From Pedobacter sp. BMA (GTDB lineage: Bacteria; Bacteroidota; Bacteroidia; Sphingobacteriales; Sphingobacteriaceae): 64,000 bases of DNA. The position numbers were made by a program, and so were the translations under genes. Below are positions 16,680-24,471 of the stretch, one piece after another (the stretch's first letter is position 1; each line of letters begins with the position of its first letter). Under the pieces are notes generated by a model, which was not told where the DNA came from, did not search any database, and was given only the letters and a program-made list of their open reading frames with translations. Where the stretch lies: positions 372,001 through 436,000 of the forward strand of contig NZ_LECU01000006.1 of assembly GCF_001027745.1 (NCBI RefSeq). The letters are read 5' to 3'.

Positions 16680-17640
16680 TTTATTTGCAGAAATTAATGC
16701 CTCAATTATGCCTGTAGACCATAATCATCCTGTATTTAAAGAATACGAACGTAGAAAAAACCTGACGACTCTATCATCAAATTTGCGGGAGCCAACGCCT
16801 GCATCTTTGCGCAATGAATGTTTAGCCGTTTATGATGAAAAGGGTGAGCAGACAAACGAACCTGCATTAAGGGCTTTCCTCGGTTCATTAAATAATGGAG
16901 AAACTTACCGGAGTAAAATCGTAAATATTGATATCGATAGATTCCGGCCTTTAGTCTATTTTTTGAAGAAGACTATTAAGACGACAAACAATGTAAATAC
17001 TGAGCTTTTAAACTGGTTGATGGGAGAAGAAAACAAAGGAGGTATTCCATTACCTCCAGCCTCACCGATTCCACCAGTTTCCCCGATTTCTCCACTTCCA
17101 CCGATTTCTGAAAAGCTCAGTTTGTGGGATAAACTAAGCATTTTTATCAGGCAGTCGAATTTCTCTTTCATTCTGTTGATTCTTCTTCTCGGTTTTAAGA
17201 TAATCTTTTTTTTCTGGCAAGAAAATACGTTATCTATTAGAGAACCGGAAGCAGACCAAAAATGTATGTACTGGACGGGTTATCACTACGAACCAATATC
17301 ATGTGATAAAACTGCCGATAACAGTATCGTTATTCCATTGGATCTGAATAGGATGAAGTCGATGAAGAAGTTACCTTTCTTTATAAAAGTAACTAAGCGT
17401 GATATCGGAAGATTGTGGTGGGGAAAAGTAGATGGCAGTCCGGAATATTTCACTGATAGCGGTATCCATCCAGTCGATACGACAAAAAGATTATTGCCTT
17501 TATCGGCTTATATGGTTGCCAAGTATGAAACCGAAAAAAACTTAATCATCGATCTCCTTACATGGACCTATTATATCACGATAGGCGTTTTATGTGGGCT
17601 TCTTATATTACTTTTTCGTAAAAGGAGGGTAACGAGCTAA
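16654..17640 (+). CDS. Hypothetical protein with helical N-domain, Pro-rich linker and two membrane helices
   Basis: The product is 328 residues from the ATG at 16654, or 310 from the ATG at 16708. The second is attractive because a TTCCG array occupies the upstream stretch and the conserved-looking part begins at 'PVDHNHPVFKEYERRKNLTT'. Residues about 20-130 form a helical domain. Residues about 130-150 are a Pro/Ser/Ile linker, then comes a TM helix at about 171-190. An outer segment 'CMYWTGYHYEPISC' to 'PLSAYMVAKYE' has two Cys, and a second TM lies at about 304-323 with a basic tail. I recall similar uncharacterised proteins in Bacteroidota but can assign no function. A membrane-linked regulator is possible. 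Confidence 0.75.
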   Translation: MLDKFRNFRLFAEINASIMPVDHNHPVFKEYERRKNLTTLSSNLREPTPASLRNECLAVYDEKGEQTNEPALRAFLGSLNNGETYRSKIVNIDIDRFRPLVYFLKKTIKTTNNVNTELLNWLMGEENKGGIPLPPASPIPPVSPISPLPPISEKLSLWDKLSIFIRQSNFSFILLILLLGFKIIFFFWQENTLSIREPEADQKCMYWTGYHYEPISCDKTADNSIVIPLDLNRMKSMKKLPFFIKVTKRDIGRLWWGKVDGSPEYFTDSGIHPVDTTKRLLPLSAYMVAKYETEKNLIIDLLTWTYYITIGVLCGLLILLFRKRRVTS

Positions 17641-17653
17641 AAGTATGTTATTA

Positions 17654-17977
17654 CTATTCACCCATTAGTGTTTCTGTTTTGGTGAGGAAGGTTTCGGTAC
17701 ATTCATTGATATCCATACCCATACGATCTGCGAGTGTTGTGAGCCACCACAGGCATTCACCTAATTTATGCTTCAGTTCTTCTTCAGTGTCAGGCTGGGG
17801 CCAGCGACCTTGTTGCGACATCACTAATCGGCCTACTAATCCTGCATCGGTTAAAAAAGCCAACGCATCTTCCTCTATTGTCCATTCGCTGCCATGATGT
17901 TGCCTTTCAAGTTGATGGTATTTTTTACGAATGGCTGCTGTACGTTTTTTGATTGTTTCGAGGTCGAGATTTTTCAT
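17654..17977 (-). CDS. MazG-like nucleotide pyrophosphohydrolase domain protein
   Basis: The 107-residue all-helical protein shows 'IRKKYHQLERQHHGSEWTIE', 'EEDALAFLTDAGLVGRLVM' and 'ELKHKLGECLWWLTTLADRM', which fit the MazG/all-alpha NTP-pyrophosphatase fold. The second metal-binding pair is E/D in 'GECLWWLTTLAD'. The usual first EExxE motif is weak here. Small MazG-like proteins hydrolyse non-canonical or regulatory nucleotides. The gene stands alone between an unknown membrane protein and the GHKL ATPase. It is convergent with the gene at 16654, with 13 bases between stops. Confidence 0.75.
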   Translation of the reverse strand: MKNLDLETIKKRTAAIRKKYHQLERQHHGSEWTIEEDALAFLTDAGLVGRLVMSQQGRWPQPDTEEELKHKLGECLWWLTTLADRMGMDINECTETFLTKTETLMGE

Positions 17978-18046
17978 CTGATTTTTTGTTTAGTATAGCT
18001 GTTATTAAGCCGCTAATTATTTACTGGAAGATTTGGTGCTTAGCCA

Positions 18047-19309
18047 TTAGTTAAAAAGACTTTTCAGCTGTGTCCGCTCTTCATCTGCCAGTGGAATAAT
18101 TTGTTCGACAAGGGAAATTAGCGATTCTTCATTATTGAGCTGCTGACTGATCAAGGCCAATATCATTTTCTCCTGTACTTCATTAAGCCCTTTGAATATC
18201 CGTGGCTGGATGCAATACAATTCTTTTACGAAATTTAGGAGCTGTTGTTTTACCTCCTCTCCTTCCTGGCTTAAGCCGAATGCAGGTAGGCTATTGGTAA
18301 GTTCAAGCCTTTTAATTAACTCAACTGCGGCCTCATCCCGTACAAACTCTTTTTGTTTTGATGCCACAATTTTTTGTAACTCTTTGATCAATTGTTTGAA
18401 GATCGGGCTTTGAGGGTTAGAGCCGAATAGGTTTTCTGATGCGTCGGTATCGCTGAAATTGAAATTGTCGAAATAATCTGATTCAATATAAACGCTATGG
18501 TAGAAGTTGATGGCATTGTTGTTAAAGGAAGTAAGCTGTTTGAAAACTTCCTTCTTGCTGTTGTCGAGAAAATAGTAGTAAAACTTATCCCCTATTTTTT
18601 CATTCCAGCGTACAAAGGTAATGGTGAAGTTAAATCTGGATGTGGAGGCATCTGCAATTTCCCGATGGAATATTTGATGGTCGGCCAGGCTGTCTTCGTA
18701 GCGGATAGGTGTGCCATTGATGCATAGCTGATACTGATGTTTACTGTTGAGCAGCAGAAACCATCCAAATTCATGCTTGAGGTAATTGATAAACGCTTCG
18801 CTTGAAAATGAGTAAGCGGTAACGCCAAATAAATTAATCAGCTTGAGTCTGGTTCCCGTTTGCTTTAGCTCGTCAATGGTTCTGTTTTCATCGTAATAAT
18901 AGTCCTTATTGGAGGCATTGATGCTTACATCGTAGTTATAATAATTTCCTGTTTCTTCATCGATGTAGGTGGTATTCCATACGGCTGATTGGGCAAAAGC
19001 AATGAATGAAAAGCGGCCTTTTCCTTTTTTACCTCTTACATATGAAGAACGCTGGTCTTTACCGCGTTTCAGCGAATCGAGGAAAGAGCCAAATGTTTGT
19101 TGAAGGGAATGGAGGTTAATTCCACTGCCATTATCAATAATTTCGATGGAGGGGATGAAGTCGATTTCGTTGGTGTCGAACACGAGGTCGATTTTACTGG
19201 CCCCGGCATCAAAGCCATTCCAGATTAATTCGGCAATGGCTTCTGTATATTCTCTGGTAATGCCCGAAAATTCTACGCTGTTATTATTGATGCTGACTTT
19301 ATTTTCCAT
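18047..19309 (-). CDS. Orphan GHKL (HSP90/MutL-like) ATPase-domain protein
   Basis: The product is 420 residues from the ATG at 19309. The frame extends to a TTG at 19330, but that start is less likely. Bergerat-fold motifs are clear: the N-box 'AIAELIWNGFDAGAS' (E27, N31), the G1 box 'IEIIDNGSGI' (D59, G61, G63) and a Gly/Lys-rich ATP lid 'VRGKKGKGRFSF' (91-102). Residues about 110-220 resemble the transducer of MutL/MORC/HSP90-type proteins, and the C-terminus is helical. No receiver, HisKA or nuclease domain follows. Such orphans are often found in defence or DNA-repair neighbourhoods, but the actual role is unknown. The PIN toxin pair and nuclease genes nearby fit an accessory region. Confidence 0.8.
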   Translation of the reverse strand: MENKVSINNNSVEFSGITREYTEAIAELIWNGFDAGASKIDLVFDTNEIDFIPSIEIIDNGSGINLHSLQQTFGSFLDSLKRGKDQRSSYVRGKKGKGRFSFIAFAQSAVWNTTYIDEETGNYYNYDVSINASNKDYYYDENRTIDELKQTGTRLKLINLFGVTAYSFSSEAFINYLKHEFGWFLLLNSKHQYQLCINGTPIRYEDSLADHQIFHREIADASTSRFNFTITFVRWNEKIGDKFYYYFLDNSKKEVFKQLTSFNNNAINFYHSVYIESDYFDNFNFSDTDASENLFGSNPQSPIFKQLIKELQKIVASKQKEFVRDEAAVELIKRLELTNSLPAFGLSQEGEEVKQQLLNFVKELYCIQPRIFKGLNEVQEKMILALISQQLNNEESLISLVEQIIPLADEERTQLKSLFN

Positions 19310-19433
19310 AGGGATATTGAATGGAAACAAAAATACTAAAATAGTTAGTATGGGAAAGGGGTTTGGAGTAATTTCAGCTTAGATGTTGGATAATTTTTTA
19401 GCTTTGATTAACCATTAAATATCCATAGATCAT

Positions 19434-19883
19434 ATGAACAACTTTAATATTATTGGAATAGCTGTTGAAACCACCAACAAAGACAACAAGGCTGCAGCAG
19501 ATTTAGGTAAGCTTTGGCATGAGTTCTATGCTCAGGAAATTTTTAATAAGATTCCGAATAAAGTAAGCGAGGACGTTATTGCGGTTTATACGGACTATGA
19601 AAGTGATTATACGGGCAAGTATACCGCGATCATTGGTCAGCGTGTGAGTTCGTTAGCGGATATTCCGGAAGGGCTTTTGGGTAGGAAAATCGAAAATGAA
19701 CATTACAAAAAGTATACCGCCAAAGGGGAAATGCCCGCCGCGGGTGTAACGACCTGGCAGGATATATGGGCCAATGACGGCATGCTGAATAGAAGTTACA
19801 AAGCAGATTTTGAGGTGTATGGGGAGAAGTCGCAGTTAGGGCCGGATTCGGAAGTAGAGATTTATATTGGGGTGAAGCCTTAA
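19434..19883 (+). CDS. GyrI-like small-molecule (effector) binding domain protein
   Basis: This 149-residue protein has the AraC-effector-binding/GyrI-like fold pattern: 'GIAVETTNKDNKAAADLGKL', 'AVYTDYESDYTGKYTAIIGQ', 'YKKYTAKGEMPAAGVTTWQD' and a C-terminal strand 'EVEIYIGVKP'. The family includes standalone multidrug-binding proteins and GyrI. No DNA-binding domain is present, so it is probably a cytosolic ligand-binding or hydrolase-like protein. A TAnnTTTG-type element (TAGCTTTG, 19399-19406) lies 27 bases before the ATG and may be its -7 box. Confidence 0.8.
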   Translation: MNNFNIIGIAVETTNKDNKAAADLGKLWHEFYAQEIFNKIPNKVSEDVIAVYTDYESDYTGKYTAIIGQRVSSLADIPEGLLGRKIENEHYKKYTAKGEMPAAGVTTWQDIWANDGMLNRSYKADFEVYGEKSQLGPDSEVEIYIGVKP

Positions 19884-19962
19884 TACCAAATAGCTAATTC
19901 TACAGAATACCAACGAGGGGAGTAATGCGTATAATGAAAAATTATGCGTATATTTGATAGTT

Positions 19963-20205
19963 ATGAAAGCAAGGGTTAATTTGACAATTGAACAGGATAT
20001 TTTAACTAAAGCGAAGAAATACGCTTCAGAAGTTGGAAGTAGTGTTTCTGAATTGGTTGAAAATTATCTTTTAAATATATCTAAGACAGCTGATGGGCAA
20101 TCTTTGGTTGACTATATTGACAATTTAAAGGTTCCTGAAACCGATAACGCGATAGATTTCAAAAAACAATATTTCGAAGATATGGCTCAAAAATATGGCG
20201 ACTAA
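19963..20205 (+). CDS. DUF6364-type antitoxin of a PIN toxin-antitoxin pair
   Basis: The 80-residue protein has a ribbon-helix-helix-like N-terminus ('KARVNLTIEQDILTKAKKYA', 'SVSELVENYL') and a polar C-terminal toxin-binding tail ('DYIDNLKVPETDNAIDFKKQ'). The ATG at 19963 is preferred over an in-frame TTG at 19954. The gene overlaps the PIN gene by 11 bases, the usual arrangement of VapBC-like modules. The RHH domain should bind the module's own promoter, with toxin as co-repressor. Confidence 0.85.
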   Translation: MKARVNLTIEQDILTKAKKYASEVGSSVSELVENYLLNISKTADGQSLVDYIDNLKVPETDNAIDFKKQYFEDMAQKYGD

Positions 20206-20620
20206 GATTTTTTTAGATGCCAATGTTGTTTTAGATTATGTTTTAAAACGTAATCATTATTTAACCATTAGAGAATTGTTCGTATTAGCCCAACAATCTA
20301 AAATTAGATTTTATATCAGTTCATCCATAGTTCATATTTTAGGCTACATCCTAACTAAAAATCTTGGTTCTGCTGTGGCGAAAACTACAATTCTAAAATT
20401 GCTGGATAGTATTCATGTCATTGATGGCAATCATGCAACAACTATTTTAGCGTTACTTTCAGAAAATCCAGATATTGAAGATGCACTTCAGTTTGAAATT
20501 GCTCATAAAAACAAAATGGATTATTTTATAACTTCAGATAAGAAGTTTCAAAGATTTGGAATACCTAAATTACCAATTATTGATGTTATTGAGGCTGCCA
20601 GGCTTTTTATCAACATTTGA
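20195..20620 (+). CDS. PIN-domain ribonuclease toxin (VapC-like)
   Basis: The 141-residue PIN domain has the acidic active-site set D8 ('IFLDANVVLDYV'), D93/D96 ('NPDIEDALQF') and D109/D115 ('MDYFITSDKKF'), so it appears catalytically intact. PIN toxins cleave tRNA or rRNA in a magnesium-dependent way when freed from antitoxin. Translation is coupled to the DUF6364 antitoxin through an 11-base overlap. The module sits directly upstream of the thr operon leader and may mark a site of past insertion. Confidence 0.88.
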   Translation: MATKIFLDANVVLDYVLKRNHYLTIRELFVLAQQSKIRFYISSSIVHILGYILTKNLGSAVAKTTILKLLDSIHVIDGNHATTILALLSENPDIEDALQFEIAHKNKMDYFITSDKKFQRFGIPKLPIIDVIEAARLFINI

Positions 20621-20721
20621 TGGCGATACCTTTGCCTGTTTTAGTTTCGAGTATAAAAAATGCTGCTATTACATCCAATTAAACGTTTTATTAAAAAATT
20701 TTCAAATAATTTTTAAAATTG

Positions 20722-20754
20722 TTTGCAATTAAGAAAAATAATCTGCTACTTTAC
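20722..20754 (+). promoter_or_regulatory. Candidate promoter of the thr operon
   Basis: TTTG at 20722-20725 (-33 element) and TACTTTAC at 20747-20754 (close to the TAnnTTTG -7 box of Bacteroidota) are separated by 21 bases. This places the transcript start near 20760, about 20 bases before the leader-peptide ATG. Confidence 0.55.
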
Positions 20755-20778
20755 GGTGTACAAAATACACGAAGAGCA

Positions 20779-20844
20779 ATGATTTTTAACACTTCAATTA
20801 TTACAACGATTATTATTACCACCGGTATAAACCAGCGGGGCTAA
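20779..20844 (+). CDS. thrL: Threonine operon leader peptide (Thr/Ile-rich)
   Basis: A 21-codon reading frame starts with ATG and ends in TAA at 20842-20844. Seven codons specify Ile and five Thr, including the runs 'IITTIIITT' (residues 7-15). This is the expected design of an attenuation leader: when charged tRNA-Thr or tRNA-Ile is short, the ribosome stalls in this run. The peptide itself has no function. The symbol thrL is used by analogy with enterobacteria, as the sequence is not homologous. It precedes a perfect terminator at 20878-20913 and thrA. Confidence 0.85.
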   Translation: MIFNTSIITTIIITTGINQRG

Positions 20845-20913
20845 TTTGTTGTAAATTGAATTAACATAAAAACACAGAAAGCGCCCCGATAGAACTCGGG
20901 GCGCTTTTTTTTT
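20836..20913 (+). promoter_or_regulatory. Attenuator: antiterminator segment and 12-bp terminator before thrA
   Basis: The terminator is AAAGCGCCCCGA (20878-20889) paired with TCGGGGCGCTTT (20896-20907), loop of 6, with the T-run continuing to 20913. CGGGGC (20836-20841), the last codons of the leader peptide, can instead pair with GCCCCG (20883-20888) in the terminator's left arm. A ribosome finishing the leader covers this segment, so the terminator forms. A ribosome stalled upstream on the Thr/Ile codons leaves it free to block the terminator. This is a complete two-state attenuator visible in the sequence. Confidence 0.88.
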
Positions 20914-20988
20914 ACCAAAAACCATAGAAACTGCACACAACCAAATTAATTAACAAGCAAAGTGTAAGCTTCATTAAAACCAAAAACA

Positions 20989-23439
20989 ATGAAAGTACTC
21001 AAATTCGGCGGCACATCCGTAGGTTCGGCCGAGAACATTAAAACGCTACTGAGCATATTAGCCCAGGAAAAATTACAAAGCAATCCGGTAGTTGTATTAT
21101 CGGCAATGAGTGGCGTAACCAATTTGCTGACGGATATGGCCGAAAAGGCTGAGCGTGGCGAAGATTACGACGCATCTTTAAAAGAAATTGAGGCGAAGCA
21201 CTTTGCGGTTATTCGCGCTCTTCTACCGGCGGCAGCGCAAAACCCGGTGTTTACCCGGCTTAAAATTTTCTTTAATGAGCTGGAGGACCTATTGCAGGCG
21301 GTAACCAATCTGCGTGAACTAAGTCTGCAAACCAAGGATCAGATATTGAGCTATGGCGAACGTTGTTCATCATTCATGATTGCGCACATTGCCTCCCAGC
21401 AATTTGCAGAAGCGCTTTATGTAAACGGTTCAGAGCTGATTAAAACGGATAGTAATTTCGGACAGGCAAAGGTTGATACTGAACTAACTGAAATGCTGAT
21501 TAATGATTTCTATCAGGCGAACAGTACTAAAGTGCTTTTTGTAACGGGTTTTATCGCCAGTAATTCGGCCGGAAGGGTAACCACATTAGGTCGTGGAGGA
21601 TCTGATTACACTGCTGCGGTTTGGGGTGCAGCCTTGACCGCTGAAGAAATTCAGATCTGGACGGATGTAAACGGAATGATGACTGCGGATCCACGGATTG
21701 TGAAAAAAGCTTTTTCATTACCGGAACTGAGTTATACCGAGGCCATGGAGTTAAGTTATTTTGGTGCCAAGGTGATTTACCCACCTACCATGATCCCCGC
21801 TTTCATGAAGAAAATTCCAATTGTAATCAAAAATACTTTCGAACCAGATTTTACAGGTACTTATATCAAAAGCGATGTTAAAACATCAAGCTTACCCATT
21901 AAAGGGATCTCTTCCATCGATCACATCAGTATCATCAACCTAACCGGTAGTGGAATGGTAGGTAAGGCTGGTTTCAGCGGCCGTTTGTTCTCGCTTCTTT
22001 CGCGTGAGCAGATCAATGTGGTGTTGATTACACAGTCTTCATCTGAACATAGCATCACTTTTGCGGTGAAGCCTACAGATGCAGGACAAGCCATCAGTTT
22101 AATCAAAAAGGAATTTGAACTGGAACTTGATGCCAATAAGCTGGCTTTACCTGAGGTAGAAAATAATCTTGCGGTGCTGGCTATCGTTGGTGAGAATATG
22201 AAACGTACACCGGGGATGAGCGGAAGATTATTTAACGCTTTGGGCAGGAATGGTATCAATGTACGGGCAATTGCACAAGGATCTTCGGAGTATAATATCT
22301 CAGTGATTATCAGCGCTTCTGATTTATCGAAAGCAGTAAACGCCGTGCACGATGCATTCTTTACAGATTTAAAACGTACGCTGAATATCTTTTGCCTGGG
22401 AACGGGAAATATCGGAAAGACTTTATTCAATCAGCTGAAAGAGCAAATGCCTTTTCTGGCTGAGAATAATGATTTGCAGGTTAAAGTTGCCGGCATCAGC
22501 AACACCCGTAAGATGATTTTCAATACGGATGGATTATCGCTTGAAGGTTGGGAAGATGAACTGAATGTTAACGGTGAGCAGGCTGATCTTGCTGGCTTCG
22601 TAGCGCGCATGAAAGCATTAAATCTGCCAAACTGTGTTTTTGTAGATAACACTGCTGCAGAAGCACCAATTGAATTTTATCAGGGCATTTTTGAAAGCAG
22701 TATTTCGGTAGTGACCTGCAATAAAAAAGGTAATTCGGCCGGCTACGCACAATACAAATCGTTTAAAGATACGGCCCGTAAGTTTGGGGTTGATTTTTAC
22801 TACGAAACCAATGTTGGGGCTGGTTTACCGATCATCCGTACGCTGAAGGAACTGATGATGAGTGGCGATAAAGTTGCCCGCATCGAAGCCATTCTTTCAG
22901 GAACCATCTCTTATATCTTCAATAATTTTAAAGGTGAAGCTGGTTTTTATGAAACGGTAAAAGAGGCACAGGATTTAGGCTATACTGAGCCAGACCCCCG
23001 TGATGATTTAAATGGAAAAGACTTTATGCGTAAAATGTTAATTCTTGCACGGGATGCCGGCTATCCCTTAGAGGCTGAAAATGTTAAAATTGATAATATT
23101 CTACCAGAAGCCTGTTTGAAGGCTGATACAGTGGAAGACTTCTATACAGAGCTGAAAAACAATGCAGCCTATTTTGAGGATTTGAAAAATCGTGCGGCGA
23201 GCGAAGGAAAGGTATTGCGCTATATCGGGAAACTGGAAGATGGTGATGTGGAAATCAGCCTCCAAATGGTAGATGACAGTCACCCGTTTTACATGCTTTC
23301 GGGAAGTGATAACATCATCTCCTTTACTACCGACAGGTATAAATCACGTCCATTGGTGGTGAAAGGGCCTGGTGCAGGTGCAGAGGTTACCGCGGCCGGT
23401 GTTTTTGCAGATATTATAAATGTGGGATCTTTAAGCTAA
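20989..23439 (+). CDS. thrA: Bifunctional aspartate kinase / homoserine dehydrogenase I
   Basis: The 816-residue fusion has an N-terminal aspartokinase (about 1-290, 'MKVLKFGGTSVGSAENI', 'TTLGRGGSDYTAA'), a central pair of ACT regulatory domains (about 310-450) and a homoserine dehydrogenase. The dehydrogenase runs from about 460 to the end ('IFCLGTGNIGKTLFNQL', 'YETNVGAGLPIIRTLKEL', 'LSGTISYIFNNF'). It carries out the first and third steps from aspartate to threonine, with feedback control by threonine expected through the ACT domains. It heads a thrA-thrB-thrC operon and is expressed through the attenuator at 20779-20913. Confidence 0.97.
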   Translation: MKVLKFGGTSVGSAENIKTLLSILAQEKLQSNPVVVLSAMSGVTNLLTDMAEKAERGEDYDASLKEIEAKHFAVIRALLPAAAQNPVFTRLKIFFNELEDLLQAVTNLRELSLQTKDQILSYGERCSSFMIAHIASQQFAEALYVNGSELIKTDSNFGQAKVDTELTEMLINDFYQANSTKVLFVTGFIASNSAGRVTTLGRGGSDYTAAVWGAALTAEEIQIWTDVNGMMTADPRIVKKAFSLPELSYTEAMELSYFGAKVIYPPTMIPAFMKKIPIVIKNTFEPDFTGTYIKSDVKTSSLPIKGISSIDHISIINLTGSGMVGKAGFSGRLFSLLSREQINVVLITQSSSEHSITFAVKPTDAGQAISLIKKEFELELDANKLALPEVENNLAVLAIVGENMKRTPGMSGRLFNALGRNGINVRAIAQGSSEYNISVIISASDLSKAVNAVHDAFFTDLKRTLNIFCLGTGNIGKTLFNQLKEQMPFLAENNDLQVKVAGISNTRKMIFNTDGLSLEGWEDELNVNGEQADLAGFVARMKALNLPNCVFVDNTAAEAPIEFYQGIFESSISVVTCNKKGNSAGYAQYKSFKDTARKFGVDFYYETNVGAGLPIIRTLKELMMSGDKVARIEAILSGTISYIFNNFKGEAGFYETVKEAQDLGYTEPDPRDDLNGKDFMRKMLILARDAGYPLEAENVKIDNILPEACLKADTVEDFYTELKNNAAYFEDLKNRAASEGKVLRYIGKLEDGDVEISLQMVDDSHPFYMLSGSDNIISFTTDRYKSRPLVVKGPGAGAEVTAAGVFADIINVGSLS

Positions 23440-23466
23440 GATCAATAAGAGACAAATGATAAAATG

Positions 23467-23507
23467 GCGGTATCAAATCCTGAATTGATGTTCAGTGCTG
23501 ATACCGC
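23467..23507 (+). other. Two-tier hairpin in the thrA-thrB intergenic space
   Basis: GCGGTATCA (23467-23475) pairs with TGATACCGC (23499-23507). Inside, CTGAA (23480-23484) pairs with TTCAG (23491-23495). No T-tract follows, so it is not a good terminator. It could adjust mRNA stability or translation between thrA and thrB. Confidence 0.5.
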
Positions 23508-23523
23508 TACCTGATAATCAAAA

Positions 23524-24456
23524 ATGAAAGATAGTATAAAAGTTTTCGCTCCGGCCACGGTTGCCAATGTAGTATGTGGTTTCGATGTCCTCGGATTCGC
23601 AGTGAATGAGCCGGGTGATGAAGTAGAAATGCGTTTGACCGATACACCCGGAGTGGTTATAAAGCGTATCACCGGAGATGATGGTCGTTTACCTTTGGAT
23701 GCGGCTAAAAATACAGTGAGCGCCAGTGTTCAGCATTACCTGCAACATGTAAACCGCTTAGATGTGGGCGTGGAAATTGAATTGCATAAAAAGATGCCTA
23801 TTGGCAGTGGGTTAGGTTCAAGCTCGGCCAGTACGGTGGCAGGTTTATTTGCCATTAACAAATTGATGGGAGATTTATTAACGGCTAAAGAACTGGTTCC
23901 CTTTGCCATGAAAGGTGAAGAACTGGCTTGTGGTTATGGCCATGCCGATAATGTAGCCCCGGCCATTTTGGGGGGCTTTGTTTTGGTAAGAAGTTATGAA
24001 CCACTGGATGTAATCTCCTTGCCAACGCCCGCAGGAATGTATGCCGCAATTGTTTATCCGGAGGTGGATGTACCCACAAAAGATGCCCGCCAGATGATAC
24101 GCAGTAAGGTGTTTTTGAAAGATGCGGTGACGCAGTGGGGAAATGTAGCAGGTTTGGTTAGCGGCTTGTTTATGAATGATTTTGATTTAATCGGGCGCAG
24201 TATGAAGGATGTTTTGGTAGAACCTACCCGTTCCATCCTGATTCCGGGTTTTGAGGAGATGAGAGCAATTGCCATGGAAAACGGTGCCATTGGTTTTGGA
24301 ATTTCAGGCTCGGGTCCATCAGTTTTTGCCTTGACAAAAGATGAAGAAACCGCAAAGAAAATAACCAAAGCACAGCAACAGCACTTACATAAAATCAATA
24401 TTAACAGCAAAGCATATGTTTCTTCGGTTAATGCCGAAGGACCGAGAGTGCTGTAA
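23524..24456 (+). CDS. thrB: Homoserine kinase
   Basis: This 310-residue GHMP-family kinase shows the ATP-binding motif 'MPIGSGLGSSSASTVAGLFA' near residue 92, an N-terminal 'VFAPATVANVVCGFDVLGFA' and the third motif 'GAIGFGISGSGPSVFAL' near 256. It phosphorylates homoserine to O-phosphohomoserine, the substrate of the following thrC product. It begins 84 bases after thrA, with a stable hairpin between them, and ends 15 bases before thrC. Confidence 0.97.
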   Translation: MKDSIKVFAPATVANVVCGFDVLGFAVNEPGDEVEMRLTDTPGVVIKRITGDDGRLPLDAAKNTVSASVQHYLQHVNRLDVGVEIELHKKMPIGSGLGSSSASTVAGLFAINKLMGDLLTAKELVPFAMKGEELACGYGHADNVAPAILGGFVLVRSYEPLDVISLPTPAGMYAAIVYPEVDVPTKDARQMIRSKVFLKDAVTQWGNVAGLVSGLFMNDFDLIGRSMKDVLVEPTRSILIPGFEEMRAIAMENGAIGFGISGSGPSVFALTKDEETAKKITKAQQQHLHKININSKAYVSSVNAEGPRVL

Positions 24457-24471
24457 GACAACCTTCCAATC

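Noticed and set aside
21921..22430. 169-residue minus-strand frame opposite thrA
   Set aside because: Antisense shadow inside the ACT region of thrA, with Ser/Leu-rich composition typical of reversed coding sequence.
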